A stretch of DNA of 64,000 nucleotides, taken from NCBI RefSeq assembly GCF_009455635.1, contig NZ_QPER01000001.1, positions 558,001 to 622,000 of the forward strand, in the 5' to 3' direction. The DNA comes from Paraburkholderia agricolaris. GTDB lineage: Bacteria > Pseudomonadota > Gammaproteobacteria > Burkholderiales > Burkholderiaceae. A program made the position numbers and the translations under genes. Shown piece by piece: positions 49,075 to 58,052 of the stretch (position 1 is the stretch's first letter; every line of letters starts with the position of its first letter). The notes beneath the pieces were generated by a model. It was not told where the DNA came from. It made no database searches and saw only the letters and a list, made by a program, of their open reading frames with translations.

Positions 49075-50592
49075 ATGCAAAAACACTCTTTGATTGCAGT
49101 GGCGGTTGCGTTGTTCGCCGCGGGGTGCACGATGGCGCCGAAGTACCATCGCCCCGCCGAACCCGTGACGGCGACCTTCCCGACCGGTGGCGTGTACGAC
49201 ACGCAACCGGGCGCGGCGGGCGCCGCGCGCACCGCGAATGGCCAGGCGGCGGCCGATATCGGCTGGCGTGATTTCTTCGTCGACGCGCGTTTGCAGCGGC
49301 TGATCGAAATCGCGCTGAAGAACAACCGCGATCTGCGCGTGTCGGTGCTGAATATCCAGGCATCGCAGGCGCAGTACCAGATCGCTCGCGCGGCACTGTT
49401 CCCGACGCTGAACGCGGCGGCCTCGGAAAGCAAACAACGCACGCCGAAGGACTTGTCGTCCACGCCCTCGACGATCGTGACCTCGTATTCGGTCGGCCTG
49501 AACGCTTCCTGGGAAATCGACTTCTTCGGGCGGATTCAAAGCCTGAAGGATCAGGCGTTGGCGCAGTACCTGGCCACCGCACAGGCGCGCAAGGCGGCGG
49601 AAATCGCGTTGGTCTCGCAAGTGGCCAATCAGTACATGACGGTGCTCGAACTGGACGATCTGCTGAAGGTCACGCAGAACACGTTGAAGACCGCCCAGGA
49701 GTCGTACCGGATCGCCAAGCTGCAGTTCGACAACGGCACGGGTTCGGAACTGGATCTGCGTCAGTCGGAAACGGTGGTCGAGCAGGCGCAGGCGAATCTG
49801 CAGTCGCAGGCACGTCTGCGGGCGCAGGCGGATAACGCGCTCGTGCTGCTGCTCGGCGAGCCGTTGCCGGATGATCTGCCGCCGGGCATGCAACTGGATA
49901 GCCAGAATCTCCTGACGGATATTCCGGCGGGCTTGCCCTCCGATCTGCTCACGCGTCGTCCGGACATCATGGAGGCCGAGGAGAATCTGCTCGCGGCCAA
50001 CGCGAACATCGGCGCGGCGCGCGCAGCGTTCTTCCCGAAGGTCTCGCTGACCGGCAGCTTCGGCACGCTGAGCCCGTCGCTCGGCGGTCTGTTCAAGCCG
50101 GGTTCGGCGGCATGGAGCTTCGCGCCGTCGATCACGTTGCCGATCTTCGAAGGCGGCCAGAACAAGGCCAATCTCGACCTCGCCACCGTGCAGAAGAACA
50201 TCCAGATCGCGACGTATGAAAAGGCGATCCAGACGGCCTTCCGCGAAGTGGCGGACGCACTGGCGGCACGCGGCACCTACGACCAGCAGATCCAGTCGCT
50301 GGAACGCAATGCCTTTGCCGAACAGCGCCGGCTGGATCTGTCGGACCTGCGTTACAAGAACGGCGTCGACAGCTATCTGTCGGTGCTGACCGCGCAGACC
50401 GATCTGTATTCGGCGCAGCAGTTGCTGGTGACCGCGCGCATGCAGCGTCTGCAGAACCTGGTCACGCTGTACCAGGCACTCGGCGGCGGCTGGATCGAAC
50501 GGGCCGGCGATCAGCCGCGTCCGGCCGATGCACCGGTCGATTACGGTGCGGCGAGCGCGCCGGTGGCCGCTTCGGCAGCGACCGCGGGTTGA
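49075..50592 (+). CDS. Outer-membrane efflux lipoprotein (OprM/OprB/TolC-like)
   Basis: The 505-residue NodT/OprM-type channel has a lipoprotein signal (LFAAGC, Cys18). The repeats of the TolC fold open with DIGWRDFFVDARLQRLIEIALKNNRD; YSVGLNASWEIDFFGRI and LDLRQSETVVEQAQANL are hallmarks of the first half, and FAPSITLPIFEGGQNKANL plus SYLSVLTAQTDLYSAQQLL of the second. The start ATG begins one base after the pump stop. A palindromic terminator follows. Confidence 0.95.
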   Translation: MQKHSLIAVAVALFAAGCTMAPKYHRPAEPVTATFPTGGVYDTQPGAAGAARTANGQAAADIGWRDFFVDARLQRLIEIALKNNRDLRVSVLNIQASQAQYQIARAALFPTLNAAASESKQRTPKDLSSTPSTIVTSYSVGLNASWEIDFFGRIQSLKDQALAQYLATAQARKAAEIALVSQVANQYMTVLELDDLLKVTQNTLKTAQESYRIAKLQFDNGTGSELDLRQSETVVEQAQANLQSQARLRAQADNALVLLLGEPLPDDLPPGMQLDSQNLLTDIPAGLPSDLLTRRPDIMEAEENLLAANANIGAARAAFFPKVSLTGSFGTLSPSLGGLFKPGSAAWSFAPSITLPIFEGGQNKANLDLATVQKNIQIATYEKAIQTAFREVADALAARGTYDQQIQSLERNAFAEQRRLDLSDLRYKNGVDSYLSVLTAQTDLYSAQQLLVTARMQRLQNLVTLYQALGGGWIERAGDQPRPADAPVDYGAASAPVAASAATAG

Positions 50593-50670
50593 GGTCGGTA
50601 GTCTTGCAGTAGCAGGTGCGCAGGGCGGCTTTCGGTTCTATCGGGAAAGCTGTCTTGCGCAACTGGCAAT

Positions 50671-50702
50671 AAAAAAAGCCACGGCATGCCGTGGCTTTTT
50701 TT
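50671..50702. terminator. Bidirectional terminator after the efflux operon
   Basis: A perfect 32-bp palindrome, A7-GCCACGGCA-TGCCGTGGC-T7, lies 80 bp after the efflux operon and 80 bp before the end of the convergent permease gene, so it can end both transcripts. Confidence 0.95.
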
Positions 50703-50781
50703 ATTGATGCCTGGATCGAATCGAATTCGCCCCGGCGCTCAGCGCGATCTATGTCGCACGGTGCCGGTTCCAGTCAGACGC

Positions 50782-52194
50782 TCAGTGCGCATCCGCAGCG
50801 CGCAGCAGTTCGTCGCCTGCGGGCGGTTCATTGCCGCCGCGTCCGTCGAAATCATGTCCGGCCCGGCGAATTTCGCACTGTGCTTTCTTCTCGCTCTTCA
50901 CACCGTTGAAGATCAGGTTCAGCACGACCGCCGACACCGACGCCAGCAAGATCCCGCTATGCAACAGCGGCGACAGCGCCGGCGGCAGCTTCGAGAAGAA
51001 TTGCGGCGACACCACCGGCACCAGACCCATGCCGATACTGACCGCGACGATGAACAGGTTGTGGTGGTTCTTCACGAAGTCGACCTTGGCCAGCACCTTG
51101 ATGCCGTTTGCCGCGACCATGCCGAACATCACGATGCCCGCGCCGCCCAGCACGAAGGCCGGCACCGAAGCAACCACTTGCGCCATCTTCGGGAACAGGC
51201 CCAGCAACACCAGAATCACGCCGCCCATCGCGCAGACAAAGCGGCTCTTCACACCGGTCACACCGATCAGGCCGACGTTCTGCGAGAACGAGGTATGCGG
51301 AAACGAGTTGAAGATGCCGCCGATCAGCGTGCCCAGACCGTCGACGCGCAGACCGCGCACCAGCGTCTTCTGATCCACCGGACGATCCACCATGTCGCCC
51401 ACCGCGAGGAACATGCCGGTCGATTCGATGAAGGTGACGAACATCACGGTGACCATCGTCGCGATGGCGAGCGGATCGAAATGCGGCAGGCCAAAGTGGA
51501 ACGGCATGACGAAACCGACCCACGGTGCGTGCGTGACGCCGTCCATGTTGACGCGGCCAAGTGCCAGCGCGATCACGAAACCCGCGACGATGCCGAGCAA
51601 CACGGAGATATTCGCCATGAAGCCCTTGGCGAACTTGTTGATCAGCAGAATCAGCATCAGCACGATCAGCGACAGGCCGAGGTAGATCGGATTGCCGTAA
51701 TCAGGATTGCCGACGCCGCCGGCTGCCCAGTTGATGCCCACTTCCATCAGTGAGAGGCCGATCACCGAGATCACCACGCCGATCACCACCGGCGGGAAGA
51801 AGCGCAACAGCTTGCCGACCGCCGGCGCGAGGATGATGCCGATCACGCCGGCCGCGATCGTCGAGCCGAAGATATCGAGGATACCGAGCGAGGGATTCGT
51901 GCCGATCGCGACCATCGGGCCGACGGCCGCGAATGTGCAACCCATGATGACCGGCAGACGAATGCCGAAGATCCACAGACCGAGCGTCTGAATCAGCGTA
52001 GCGATGCCACAGGAAAACAGATCCGCGCTGATCAGGAACGCGATCTGGTCTTTCGGCAGTTTCAACGCGGCGCCAATGATGAGCGGCACCGCAACTGCGC
52101 CTGCGTACATCACCAAAACGTGCTGAATGCCGAGCGTCAGCAACTGGCCTGCGGGCAGTCGCTCGTCGCACGGGTGAACCGTGTTCGATTGCAT
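50782..52194 (-). CDS. NCS2-family nucleobase:cation symporter (xanthine/uracil/urate permease)
   Basis: The 470-residue membrane protein has 14 predicted membrane segments. It opens with LTLGIQHVLVMYAGAVAVPLIIG and carries the family's substrate-site blocks VMGCTFAAVGP-like (here IMGCTFAAVGPMVAIG) and TFIESTGMFLAVGDMVDRPVDQ. The NCS2 signature block FNSFPHTSFSQNVGLIGVTG is in the middle. These residues suit a xanthine or urate permease (UacT/XanQ group). The ATG at 52194 follows GGAGAGAG. The last 35 residues are hydrophilic and Gly/Glu-rich. No purine catabolic gene lies adjacent. Confidence 0.92.
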   Translation of the reverse strand: MQSNTVHPCDERLPAGQLLTLGIQHVLVMYAGAVAVPLIIGAALKLPKDQIAFLISADLFSCGIATLIQTLGLWIFGIRLPVIMGCTFAAVGPMVAIGTNPSLGILDIFGSTIAAGVIGIILAPAVGKLLRFFPPVVIGVVISVIGLSLMEVGINWAAGGVGNPDYGNPIYLGLSLIVLMLILLINKFAKGFMANISVLLGIVAGFVIALALGRVNMDGVTHAPWVGFVMPFHFGLPHFDPLAIATMVTVMFVTFIESTGMFLAVGDMVDRPVDQKTLVRGLRVDGLGTLIGGIFNSFPHTSFSQNVGLIGVTGVKSRFVCAMGGVILVLLGLFPKMAQVVASVPAFVLGGAGIVMFGMVAANGIKVLAKVDFVKNHHNLFIVAVSIGMGLVPVVSPQFFSKLPPALSPLLHSGILLASVSAVVLNLIFNGVKSEKKAQCEIRRAGHDFDGRGGNEPPAGDELLRAADAH

Positions 52195-52619
52195 TTTGTC
52201 TCTCTCCACCATCTCGTTTTGGGATGACTCCAAGGTATGCGGAACGAAAAAGCGCAACAAGACCACTGGGGCCTATTCCGGCATTCCCGGTGACGATATG
52301 CATGAGACTCATTTGAAAGCAAAAAGAAATGACCGCACCGCACAAATCGGCCGTCAGGCCCATGCAGTGGCGATGGGCGCTCATGCGCGGTGCGCGCTCG
52401 CCTCAACGTGATATGTGTGAGAATCAATGGGGTGTATCTCGCTCAACGCATAGTGCTGTTTTTGTACAACTCGCGACAGGGCGGGGTTAACCCGCGATTT
52501 CCGGTTTTCTGCGTGCATCGGGGTGCACTTCCGAAACGACGCAGCGGTGATGGAAAATATGCCGTTCCAGACATCTTTCGCGTGCTTGTCTCCACGCTCA
52601 AATTGACGTTCTATCGCCC
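52195..52619. other. Divergent gap between purine permease and xylulokinase
   Basis: The 425-bp region separates two divergent starts. I see only weak signals: a short dyad GCGGGGTTAACCCGC at 52481-52495, TTGTACAA near 52462, and no clear Shine-Dalgarno before xylB. No gene or strong operator is recognised. Confidence 0.5.
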
Positions 52620-54071
52620 ATGAGTTTTCTTGGCATCGACCTCGGCACCGGCTCGCTCAAAGTAGCAATCGTCGACAAAAGCGGCCGCGAACTGGCTGCG
52701 GCGAGTGTCGCGTACGCACTCGAAACGCCACACCCCGGCTGGGCCGAAACTTCGGTGCAGACCTGGTGGCGCGCGCTTCGCGAAGCGGCGGCGCGTTTGC
52801 CCGAGGATTTGCGCCGCGAGGTGCAGGCAATCGGTTTCTCCGGACAGATGCATGGCGTGGTTCTGATCGACGCGAATGGCGTAGCAGTGCGCCCCGCGAT
52901 GCTCTGGCCCGACACGCGCGCATTGGGTTTGCTCGATCAATGGCCCGAGCCGCAGCCGAATCCGGTTGCGCCCGGCATGGCCGGTCCTTTGCTGCGCTGG
53001 ATCGTGCAGAACGAACCGCAAGCCGCGCGCAGGACGCGTTGGGCGCTGCAACCGAAAGACTGGCTGCGCGTCGCGCTGGGCGGTGCGCTCGCAACCGATC
53101 CTTCCGATGCCTGTGCGACCGCGCTTGCCGATCCGGCAGGCGTGTGGGATCTGACGCTGCTCGAGCGATTCGAGTTGCCGCATGAATGGTTTGCGCCGCT
53201 CGCACCTTCCTATGCGGCAGGCGGCACGCTGTCGCGGGAAGCGGCACAGGAACTGGGCCTGCGCGCCGGCATCGTGCTCGCGATCGGCGCGGCCGATACG
53301 CCGTGTGCCGCACTCGGCAGCGGTCTCGCGAGCGATGGCGACGCATTGCTCACCACCGGCACCGGTGGACAAATCGTCGTGCTCGCCGAACACGCGCCGC
53401 CAGCCGTGAGAGGCCTGCATCGCTATCGCGCCGCGAGCGATCACTGGTATCGCATGGCGGCGATGCAAAACGTCGGCGTCGCGCTCGAACGCGTGCGGGG
53501 CTGGCTGTCGTATGAATGGGCCGATGCGTATCGCGACGCGTTCGCTGATGCATCCGACGCTGCCGCAGGCGCTACAACCGCAACCGGCCTCACCTTCCTG
53601 CCGTACCTCACCGGCGAGCGCACTCCATGGCTCAACCCGGCGGCCCGCGGCGGTTGGCTCGGCCTCGCGCTTGACCACACGCGCGGCACGATGATGCGCG
53701 CCGCGTTCGAAGGCGTTGCCTTCTCGTTGCGCGCTGGGCTCGACGCGATCCGCGCGAGCGGCGCGACCGTGACGGCCCTGAAACTCGCGGGCGGCGGTTC
53801 CGTCGATGCGCGCTGGCGGCAGTTGCTAGCCGACGCGCTGAACGTCGAACTCTATGCGGTGGATTGTCCCAACGCGGCGCCACGTGGCGCGGCCATTCTC
53901 GGCGGATTGGCAAGCGGGCATTGGCACGCGAGGGATCTCGCCGCGCTTGCCCCAGGCGCGACGCGCGTTGCCGGACCGCAAGGCGACGCGGCGCTTGCCG
54001 AACGTTATGCGCGCTTTCTGGATCTGTATGGTCGCGTCGAATCCTGGTTCGGCGAACCTCCGCTTCGGTAA
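52620..54071 (+). CDS. xylB: Xylulokinase
   Basis: The 483-residue FGGY-family kinase phosphorylates D-xylulose to xylulose 5-phosphate. The N-terminal MSFLGIDLGTGSLKVAIVD phosphate-binding motif, FSGQMHGVVLIDANG, the catalytic Asp in GAADTPCAALGSG and LAGGGSVDARWRQLLADALN match. Length is normal. No ribosome site is obvious before the ATG. It could serve the sugar-alcohol locus 5 kb downstream, where sorbitol or xylitol oxidation would give xylulose or fructose. Confidence 0.95.
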   Translation: MSFLGIDLGTGSLKVAIVDKSGRELAAASVAYALETPHPGWAETSVQTWWRALREAAARLPEDLRREVQAIGFSGQMHGVVLIDANGVAVRPAMLWPDTRALGLLDQWPEPQPNPVAPGMAGPLLRWIVQNEPQAARRTRWALQPKDWLRVALGGALATDPSDACATALADPAGVWDLTLLERFELPHEWFAPLAPSYAAGGTLSREAAQELGLRAGIVLAIGAADTPCAALGSGLASDGDALLTTGTGGQIVVLAEHAPPAVRGLHRYRAASDHWYRMAAMQNVGVALERVRGWLSYEWADAYRDAFADASDAAAGATTATGLTFLPYLTGERTPWLNPAARGGWLGLALDHTRGTMMRAAFEGVAFSLRAGLDAIRASGATVTALKLAGGGSVDARWRQLLADALNVELYAVDCPNAAPRGAAILGGLASGHWHARDLAALAPGATRVAGPQGDAALAERYARFLDLYGRVESWFGEPPLR

Positions 54072-54215
54072 CCCGAGCGATGTCAGCTACGGACAATGCG
54101 GCGACGCACTTTGCAATACCATTACGGCTTTTGCACGCTAAGGTATAGGCCGGCCCATGAGTCGGACGAAAGCAGCATCGTCCGTTCATAGCCCGGCAGA
54201 CGAATTAGGAATTAA

Positions 54216-54275
54216 CTGCGGCAGGCGATCCTGCGGCAGGCGATCCTGCGGCAGGCGATCCTGCGGCAGACGACC
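54216..54275 (+). repeat. Four 15-bp tandem repeats upstream of frmA
   Basis: The unit CTGCGGCAGGCGATC is repeated perfectly three times (54216-54260), then once with two changes (54261-54275). Each unit contains CTGCGGCAG, an inverted repeat about a central G, so the RNA could form small hairpins. It lies about 75 bp before the frmA start. Confidence 0.9.
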
Positions 54276-54348
54276 CGCGACACCGGCGCGCCGCGCGATA
54301 TTTCTGCGCGACGCGCGAGGCATTCACAGACTCACAGGAGCATTCACG

Positions 54349-55455
54349 ATGAAGACCAAAGCAGCAATCGCATGGAAAGCCGGCGCCCCGTTGACGATCG
54401 AGGAAGTGGATCTGGAAGGCCCGCGCGCCGGCGAAGTCCTGATCGAAGTGAAGGCCACCGGGATCTGCCATACCGATTACTACACGCTCTCCGGCGCCGA
54501 TCCGGAAGGCATCTTCCCGGCGATTCTCGGCCACGAAGGCGCGGGCGTGATCGTCGACGTCGGTCCGGGTGTCGGCACGCTGAAGAAGGGCGACCACGTG
54601 ATTCCGCTCTACACGCCGGAATGCCGCCAGTGCAAATTCTGTCTATCGCGCAAGACCAATCTTTGCCAGGCGATCCGTTCGACGCAGGGCAAAGGGTTGA
54701 TGCCCGACGCCACATCGCGTTTCTCGCTGGATGGCAAGCCGCTGTTTCACTACATGGGCACATCCACGTTTTCGAACTACATCGTCGTGCCGGAAATCGC
54801 GGTGGCGAAGGTGCGCGAAGATGCGCCGTTCGACAAGATCTGCTACATCGGCTGTGGCGTGACGACGGGCGTGGGCGCGGTCGTGTATTCGGCGAAGGTC
54901 GAAGCGGGCGCGAACGTGGTGGTGTTCGGTCTCGGCGGCATCGGCCTCAATGTGATCCAGGGTGCGAAGATGGTCGGCGCGGATAAGATCATCGGTGTCG
55001 ACATCAATCCGGGACGCGTCGAACTGGCGAAGAAATTCGGCATGACCCACTTCATCAACCCGAACGAAGTGGAGAACGTGGTCGATCACATCGTGCAACT
55101 CACCGATGGCGGCGCGGACTACTCGTTCGAATGTATCGGCAATACGAAAGTGATGCGTCAGGCGCTGGAGTGCACGCACAAGGGCTGGGGGCAATCGTTC
55201 ATCATCGGCGTGGCGGCGGCGGGCGAGGAGATCAGCACCCGGCCGTTCCAGCTGGTGACGGGCCGCGAGTGGAAGGGCTCGGCGTTCGGCGGTGCACGTG
55301 GCCGCACGGACGTGCCGAAGATCGTCGACTGGTACATGGAAGGCAAGATCAATATCGACGACCTGATCACGCACCGTCTGCCGCTCGAACGCATCAACGA
55401 AGGCTTCGACCTGATGAAGAAGGGCGAGTCGATCCGCTCGGTCGTGCTGTACTAA
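54349..55455 (+). CDS. frmA: S-(hydroxymethyl)glutathione dehydrogenase / class III alcohol dehydrogenase
   Basis: The 368-residue zinc enzyme oxidises the glutathione adduct of formaldehyde with NAD. Zinc ligands are Cys and His in [14 protein letters not shown] and GHEGAG, and the structural site is [18 protein letters not shown] binding is at [20 protein letters not shown], and [15 protein letters not shown] is typical of class III. fghA follows after 15 bp; together they convert formaldehyde to formate. The ATG at 54349 is preceded by CACAGGAG. The frame upstream passes through tandem repeats and is not coding. Confidence 0.97.
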   Translation: MKTKAAIAWKAGAPLTIEEVDLEGPRAGEVLIEVKATGICHTDYYTLSGADPEGIFPAILGHEGAGVIVDVGPGVGTLKKGDHVIPLYTPECRQCKFCLSRKTNLCQAIRSTQGKGLMPDATSRFSLDGKPLFHYMGTSTFSNYIVVPEIAVAKVREDAPFDKICYIGCGVTTGVGAVVYSAKVEAGANVVVFGLGGIGLNVIQGAKMVGADKIIGVDINPGRVELAKKFGMTHFINPNEVENVVDHIVQLTDGGADYSFECIGNTKVMRQALECTHKGWGQSFIIGVAAAGEEISTRPFQLVTGREWKGSAFGGARGRTDVPKIVDWYMEGKINIDDLITHRLPLERINEGFDLMKKGESIRSVVLY

Positions 55456-55470
55456 AGCGGGAGTTTCGCC

Positions 55471-56364
55471 ATGCTTGAACTATTGTCGTCGCATGCCTGC
55501 CATGGCGGCGAGCAGCGCATCTATCGTCACGACTCGCAGACCGTCGGTCTGCCGATGCGTTTCTCGGTGTATCTGCCGCCGCAGGCCTTGCAGGCCAACG
55601 CGAATGTGCCCGCGCTGTTCTATCTCGCGGGTCTGACCTGCACGGAAGAAACCTTTCCGGTCAAGGCGGGCGCGCAGCGCTTCGCGGCGCAGCACGGCAT
55701 CGCGCTGATCGCGCCGGACACCAGTCCGCGCGGTGCGGGCGTGCCGGGCGAAAGTGCAGCATGGGACTTCGGCGTGGGCGCGGGCTTTTACGTCGACGCG
55801 ACCCAGCAGCCGTGGGCGAAGCATTACCGGATGTACTCGTACGTGCGCGACGAACTGCGTGAAACGGTGCTCGCGAATCTGCCGGTGGACGGCGCGCGTC
55901 TGGGCATTTTCGGGCATTCGATGGGTGGTCATGGTGCGTTGATGCTGGCGCTGCGCAACCCGGAGATCTACCGGTCGGTGTCGGCGTTCGCGCCGATCGC
56001 GGCGCCTTCACAGTGCCCGTGGGGCGTGAAGGCGTTCAGCGGATATCTGGGTGAAGACCGGGAAGGGTGGCGCAAGTACGACTCGAGCGAACTCGTCGCG
56101 CAGTCGTCGCGCAAGTTCAAGGAAGGGATTCTGGTCGATCAGGGGCTGGCGGATCAGTTCCTTGCCGAGCAGTTGAATCCGGATGTGTTCGAAGCGGCCT
56201 GCAAAGCCGCGGGGCAGCCGCTGACGTTGCGCCGTCACGCAGGCTACGACCACGGCTACTACTTCATCTCGACGTTCATCGAAGATCACATCGCGCATCA
56301 CGCGAAGGTGCTCAACGCCGCCGCAACAAACTCCCGCCATACACCACCGCCGACAGCACCGTGA
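55471..56364 (+). CDS. fghA: S-formylglutathione hydrolase
   Basis: The 297-residue esterase-D family hydrolase releases formate from S-formylglutathione. It opens ELLSSHACHGGEQRIYRHDS, and the nucleophile Ser150 lies in GIFGHSMGGHGALMLAL. Asp and His are in the C-terminal half (RRHAGYDHGYYFI). The last ~16 residues (NSRHTPPPTAP) exceed the usual length and lie over the 3' end of the convergent metal permease gene, with a 53-bp overlap. It pairs with frmA. Confidence 0.95.
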   Translation: MLELLSSHACHGGEQRIYRHDSQTVGLPMRFSVYLPPQALQANANVPALFYLAGLTCTEETFPVKAGAQRFAAQHGIALIAPDTSPRGAGVPGESAAWDFGVGAGFYVDATQQPWAKHYRMYSYVRDELRETVLANLPVDGARLGIFGHSMGGHGALMLALRNPEIYRSVSAFAPIAAPSQCPWGVKAFSGYLGEDREGWRKYDSSELVAQSSRKFKEGILVDQGLADQFLAEQLNPDVFEAACKAAGQPLTLRRHAGYDHGYYFISTFIEDHIAHHAKVLNAAATNSRHTPPPTAP

Positions 56365-57094
56365 TCCAGAAGCTCGTCGGCCAATCGGTATAGAACGCCA
56401 GCGTCAGACCCAGCCACGCCTGAATCAGCGCAAACACGGCGGCGAGTACGAGACCGGTCGAGAGCCGCGTAGTCATGTTTTGCGCCGCGGCGGCCGGTCC
56501 CACCATCAGCGTGAAGACCAGCAGCACGCCGACAATCTGCGTGCACGCTGCAACGGCCAGCGCGGCAATCGCCAGAAACAGCACCGACACCTTGCGCAGC
56601 GACACGCCCTTCGCTTCGGCCAATTCCGGTTGCAGCGAAGCAAATAGCAACGGCCGCATGATCGCCGCAAGCGCTAGCAAGCTGACGATACCCAACCCCG
56701 CCAGCACGCCGAGCGTCGACGCATTCACGCCGAGCACGTTGCCGAACAGCAGCGCGGTCACCTGGGTCGCGTACGCCGTGAAGAAGTGCAGGAACAGCAA
56801 GCCGAAGCCTAGCGACAGCGACAGGATCACGCCGATCGCCACATCGCGTCCGGCGAGCCGCTCGCCGAGCGCGCCCATGCCGACACCTGCGGCGAGCGTG
56901 AAGCCGATCATCCCCCAGATCGGCGAGATGCCGATCAGCACCGCGCCGGTCGCACCCGTGAAGCCGACGTGCGAGAGCGCGTGGCCCGCGAAGGTCTGCC
57001 CGCGCATCACCAGAAAATAGCCCACCACGCCTGCCAGCACCGCGACGATCCCCGACGCCGCGAACGCGTTCACCATGAAATCGTATTCAAACAT
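56312..57094 (-). CDS. Metal (Zn/Mn) ABC transporter permease, ZnuB-like
   Basis: The 260-residue ABC-3 family membrane protein has about seven to nine helices. MVNAFAASGIVAVLAGVVGYFLVMRGQTFAGHALSHVGFTGA, here represented by FLVMRGQTFAGHALSHVGF, is the family signature near the N-terminus. It forms the channel for the ATPase encoded just before it (8-bp overlap). The ATG at 57094 is chosen over 57151 because the longer start would overlap the ATPase tail in a Thr/His-rich frame. Its 3' end overlaps fghA. Confidence 0.9.
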   Translation of the reverse strand: MFEYDFMVNAFAASGIVAVLAGVVGYFLVMRGQTFAGHALSHVGFTGATGAVLIGISPIWGMIGFTLAAGVGMGALGERLAGRDVAIGVILSLSLGFGLLFLHFFTAYATQVTALLFGNVLGVNASTLGVLAGLGIVSLLALAAIMRPLLFASLQPELAEAKGVSLRKVSVLFLAIAALAVAACTQIVGVLLVFTLMVGPAAAAQNMTTRLSTGLVLAAVFALIQAWLGLTLAFYTDWPTSFWITVLSAVVYGGSLLRRR

Positions 57095-58052
57095 CGTGCG
57101 TGTGTCCGTCGCGTGAGTCGTGCTGGTGTGAGTGGCCGTGATCGTGGCCATGATCGTGCGAGTGCGAATGGCTATGGCCGCCGTTCTCGTCGTGTTCGTG
57201 CTCGTGGTCGTGTTTTTCGACTTCGACGTCGCCCGACATCACGAAGATGCGGCCGTTCACGCGCATCACGTCGATCGGCGAGCCGTAGAGGCGCGACAGT
57301 ACCGGCCGCGTAATGACTTCGTCGACCGTGCCGAGCGCGGCGACGCCGCTGCCGAGATACAGCACGCGATCGAGCGCGTGCAAAAGCGGATTCAACTCAT
57401 GCGCCGAGAACAGCACGGCGATGCCGAGTTCCTGCTGAACGCGCCGCACCAGTTCGACGACGCTTTTCTGATGATGCGGATCGAGACTGATCAGCGGTTC
57501 GTCGAGCAACAGCAGTTTGGGGTTGCCAAGCAGGCATTGAGCGAGCAGCAAACGCTGACGCTCGCCACCCGACAGTTCAGACAACGGCCGCTCGGCCAAC
57601 TGGCGGCCGCCCACCAGATCCAGCACCCGTTCGACGTCCGCGCGGGTTTTGCTGTCTGCATGGGGCAGGCCCCAGCGGTGCCCATCGGCGGCCATCGCGA
57701 CGAAGTCGCGGCCGCGCACGCGACGCCCGGCCAGCGCGCTGCGTGTCTGCGGCATATAACCGATCGCCGCGTTGCCGCGCTCGACCGGTTGCCCCAGCAC
57801 GCGGATCGCGCCGCTCGCGGCCGGCACGAGGCCGAGCACCGCGCGCATCAGTGTGGTTTTGCCCGCGCCGTTCGGCCCGAGCACACCGATGAATTCGCCC
57901 TGGTTCACCACGAAGCCGGTGTCGCGCAGAATCGTGCGGCCACCGAGTTCGAGCGTTACGTGCTCGAGTTCGAGCACGGGCGCAGTGGTGCGTCCGCTGG
58001 TTGATGCATTGTTCGATGCATTAGCTGGCGTGCCGCGGCCAGTCTCAGTCAT
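57087..58052 (-). CDS. Metal (Zn/Mn) ABC transporter ATPase, ZnuC-like, with a His-rich C-terminus
   Basis: The 321-residue ATPase has Walker A GPNGAGKTT (residues 59-67), the signature LSGGERQRLLLAQ, Walker B LLLLDEPLISLD and the switch His in LFSAHELN. It powers the importer made with the ZnuB-like permease. The last ~50 residues are extraordinarily His-rich: 16 His in the final 42, alternating with Asp, Glu and Ser (for example HSHSHSHDHGHDHGHSH). ZnuC proteins are usually about 250-260 residues and lack such a tail. It overlaps the binding-protein gene by four bases. Confidence 0.93.
   Translation of the reverse strand: MTETGRGTPANASNNASTSGRTTAPVLELEHVTLELGGRTILRDTGFVVNQGEFIGVLGPNGAGKTTLMRAVLGLVPAASGAIRVLGQPVERGNAAIGYMPQTRSALAGRRVRGRDFVAMAADGHRWGLPHADSKTRADVERVLDLVGGRQLAERPLSELSGGERQRLLLAQCLLGNPKLLLLDEPLISLDPHHQKSVVELVRRVQQELGIAVLFSAHELNPLLHALDRVLYLGSGVAALGTVDEVITRPVLSRLYGSPIDVMRVNGRIFVMSGDVEVEKHDHEHEHDENGGHSHSHSHDHGHDHGHSHQHDSRDGHTHDV

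Noticed and set aside
46224..49463. 1079-residue open frame antisense to the RND pump gene
   Set aside because: Shadow frame rich in His and Arg; the pump on the plus strand has all family motifs.
54216..54275. 15-bp tandem repeats as a CRISPR array
   Set aside because: Units are contiguous with no unique spacers and no cas genes are in the window.
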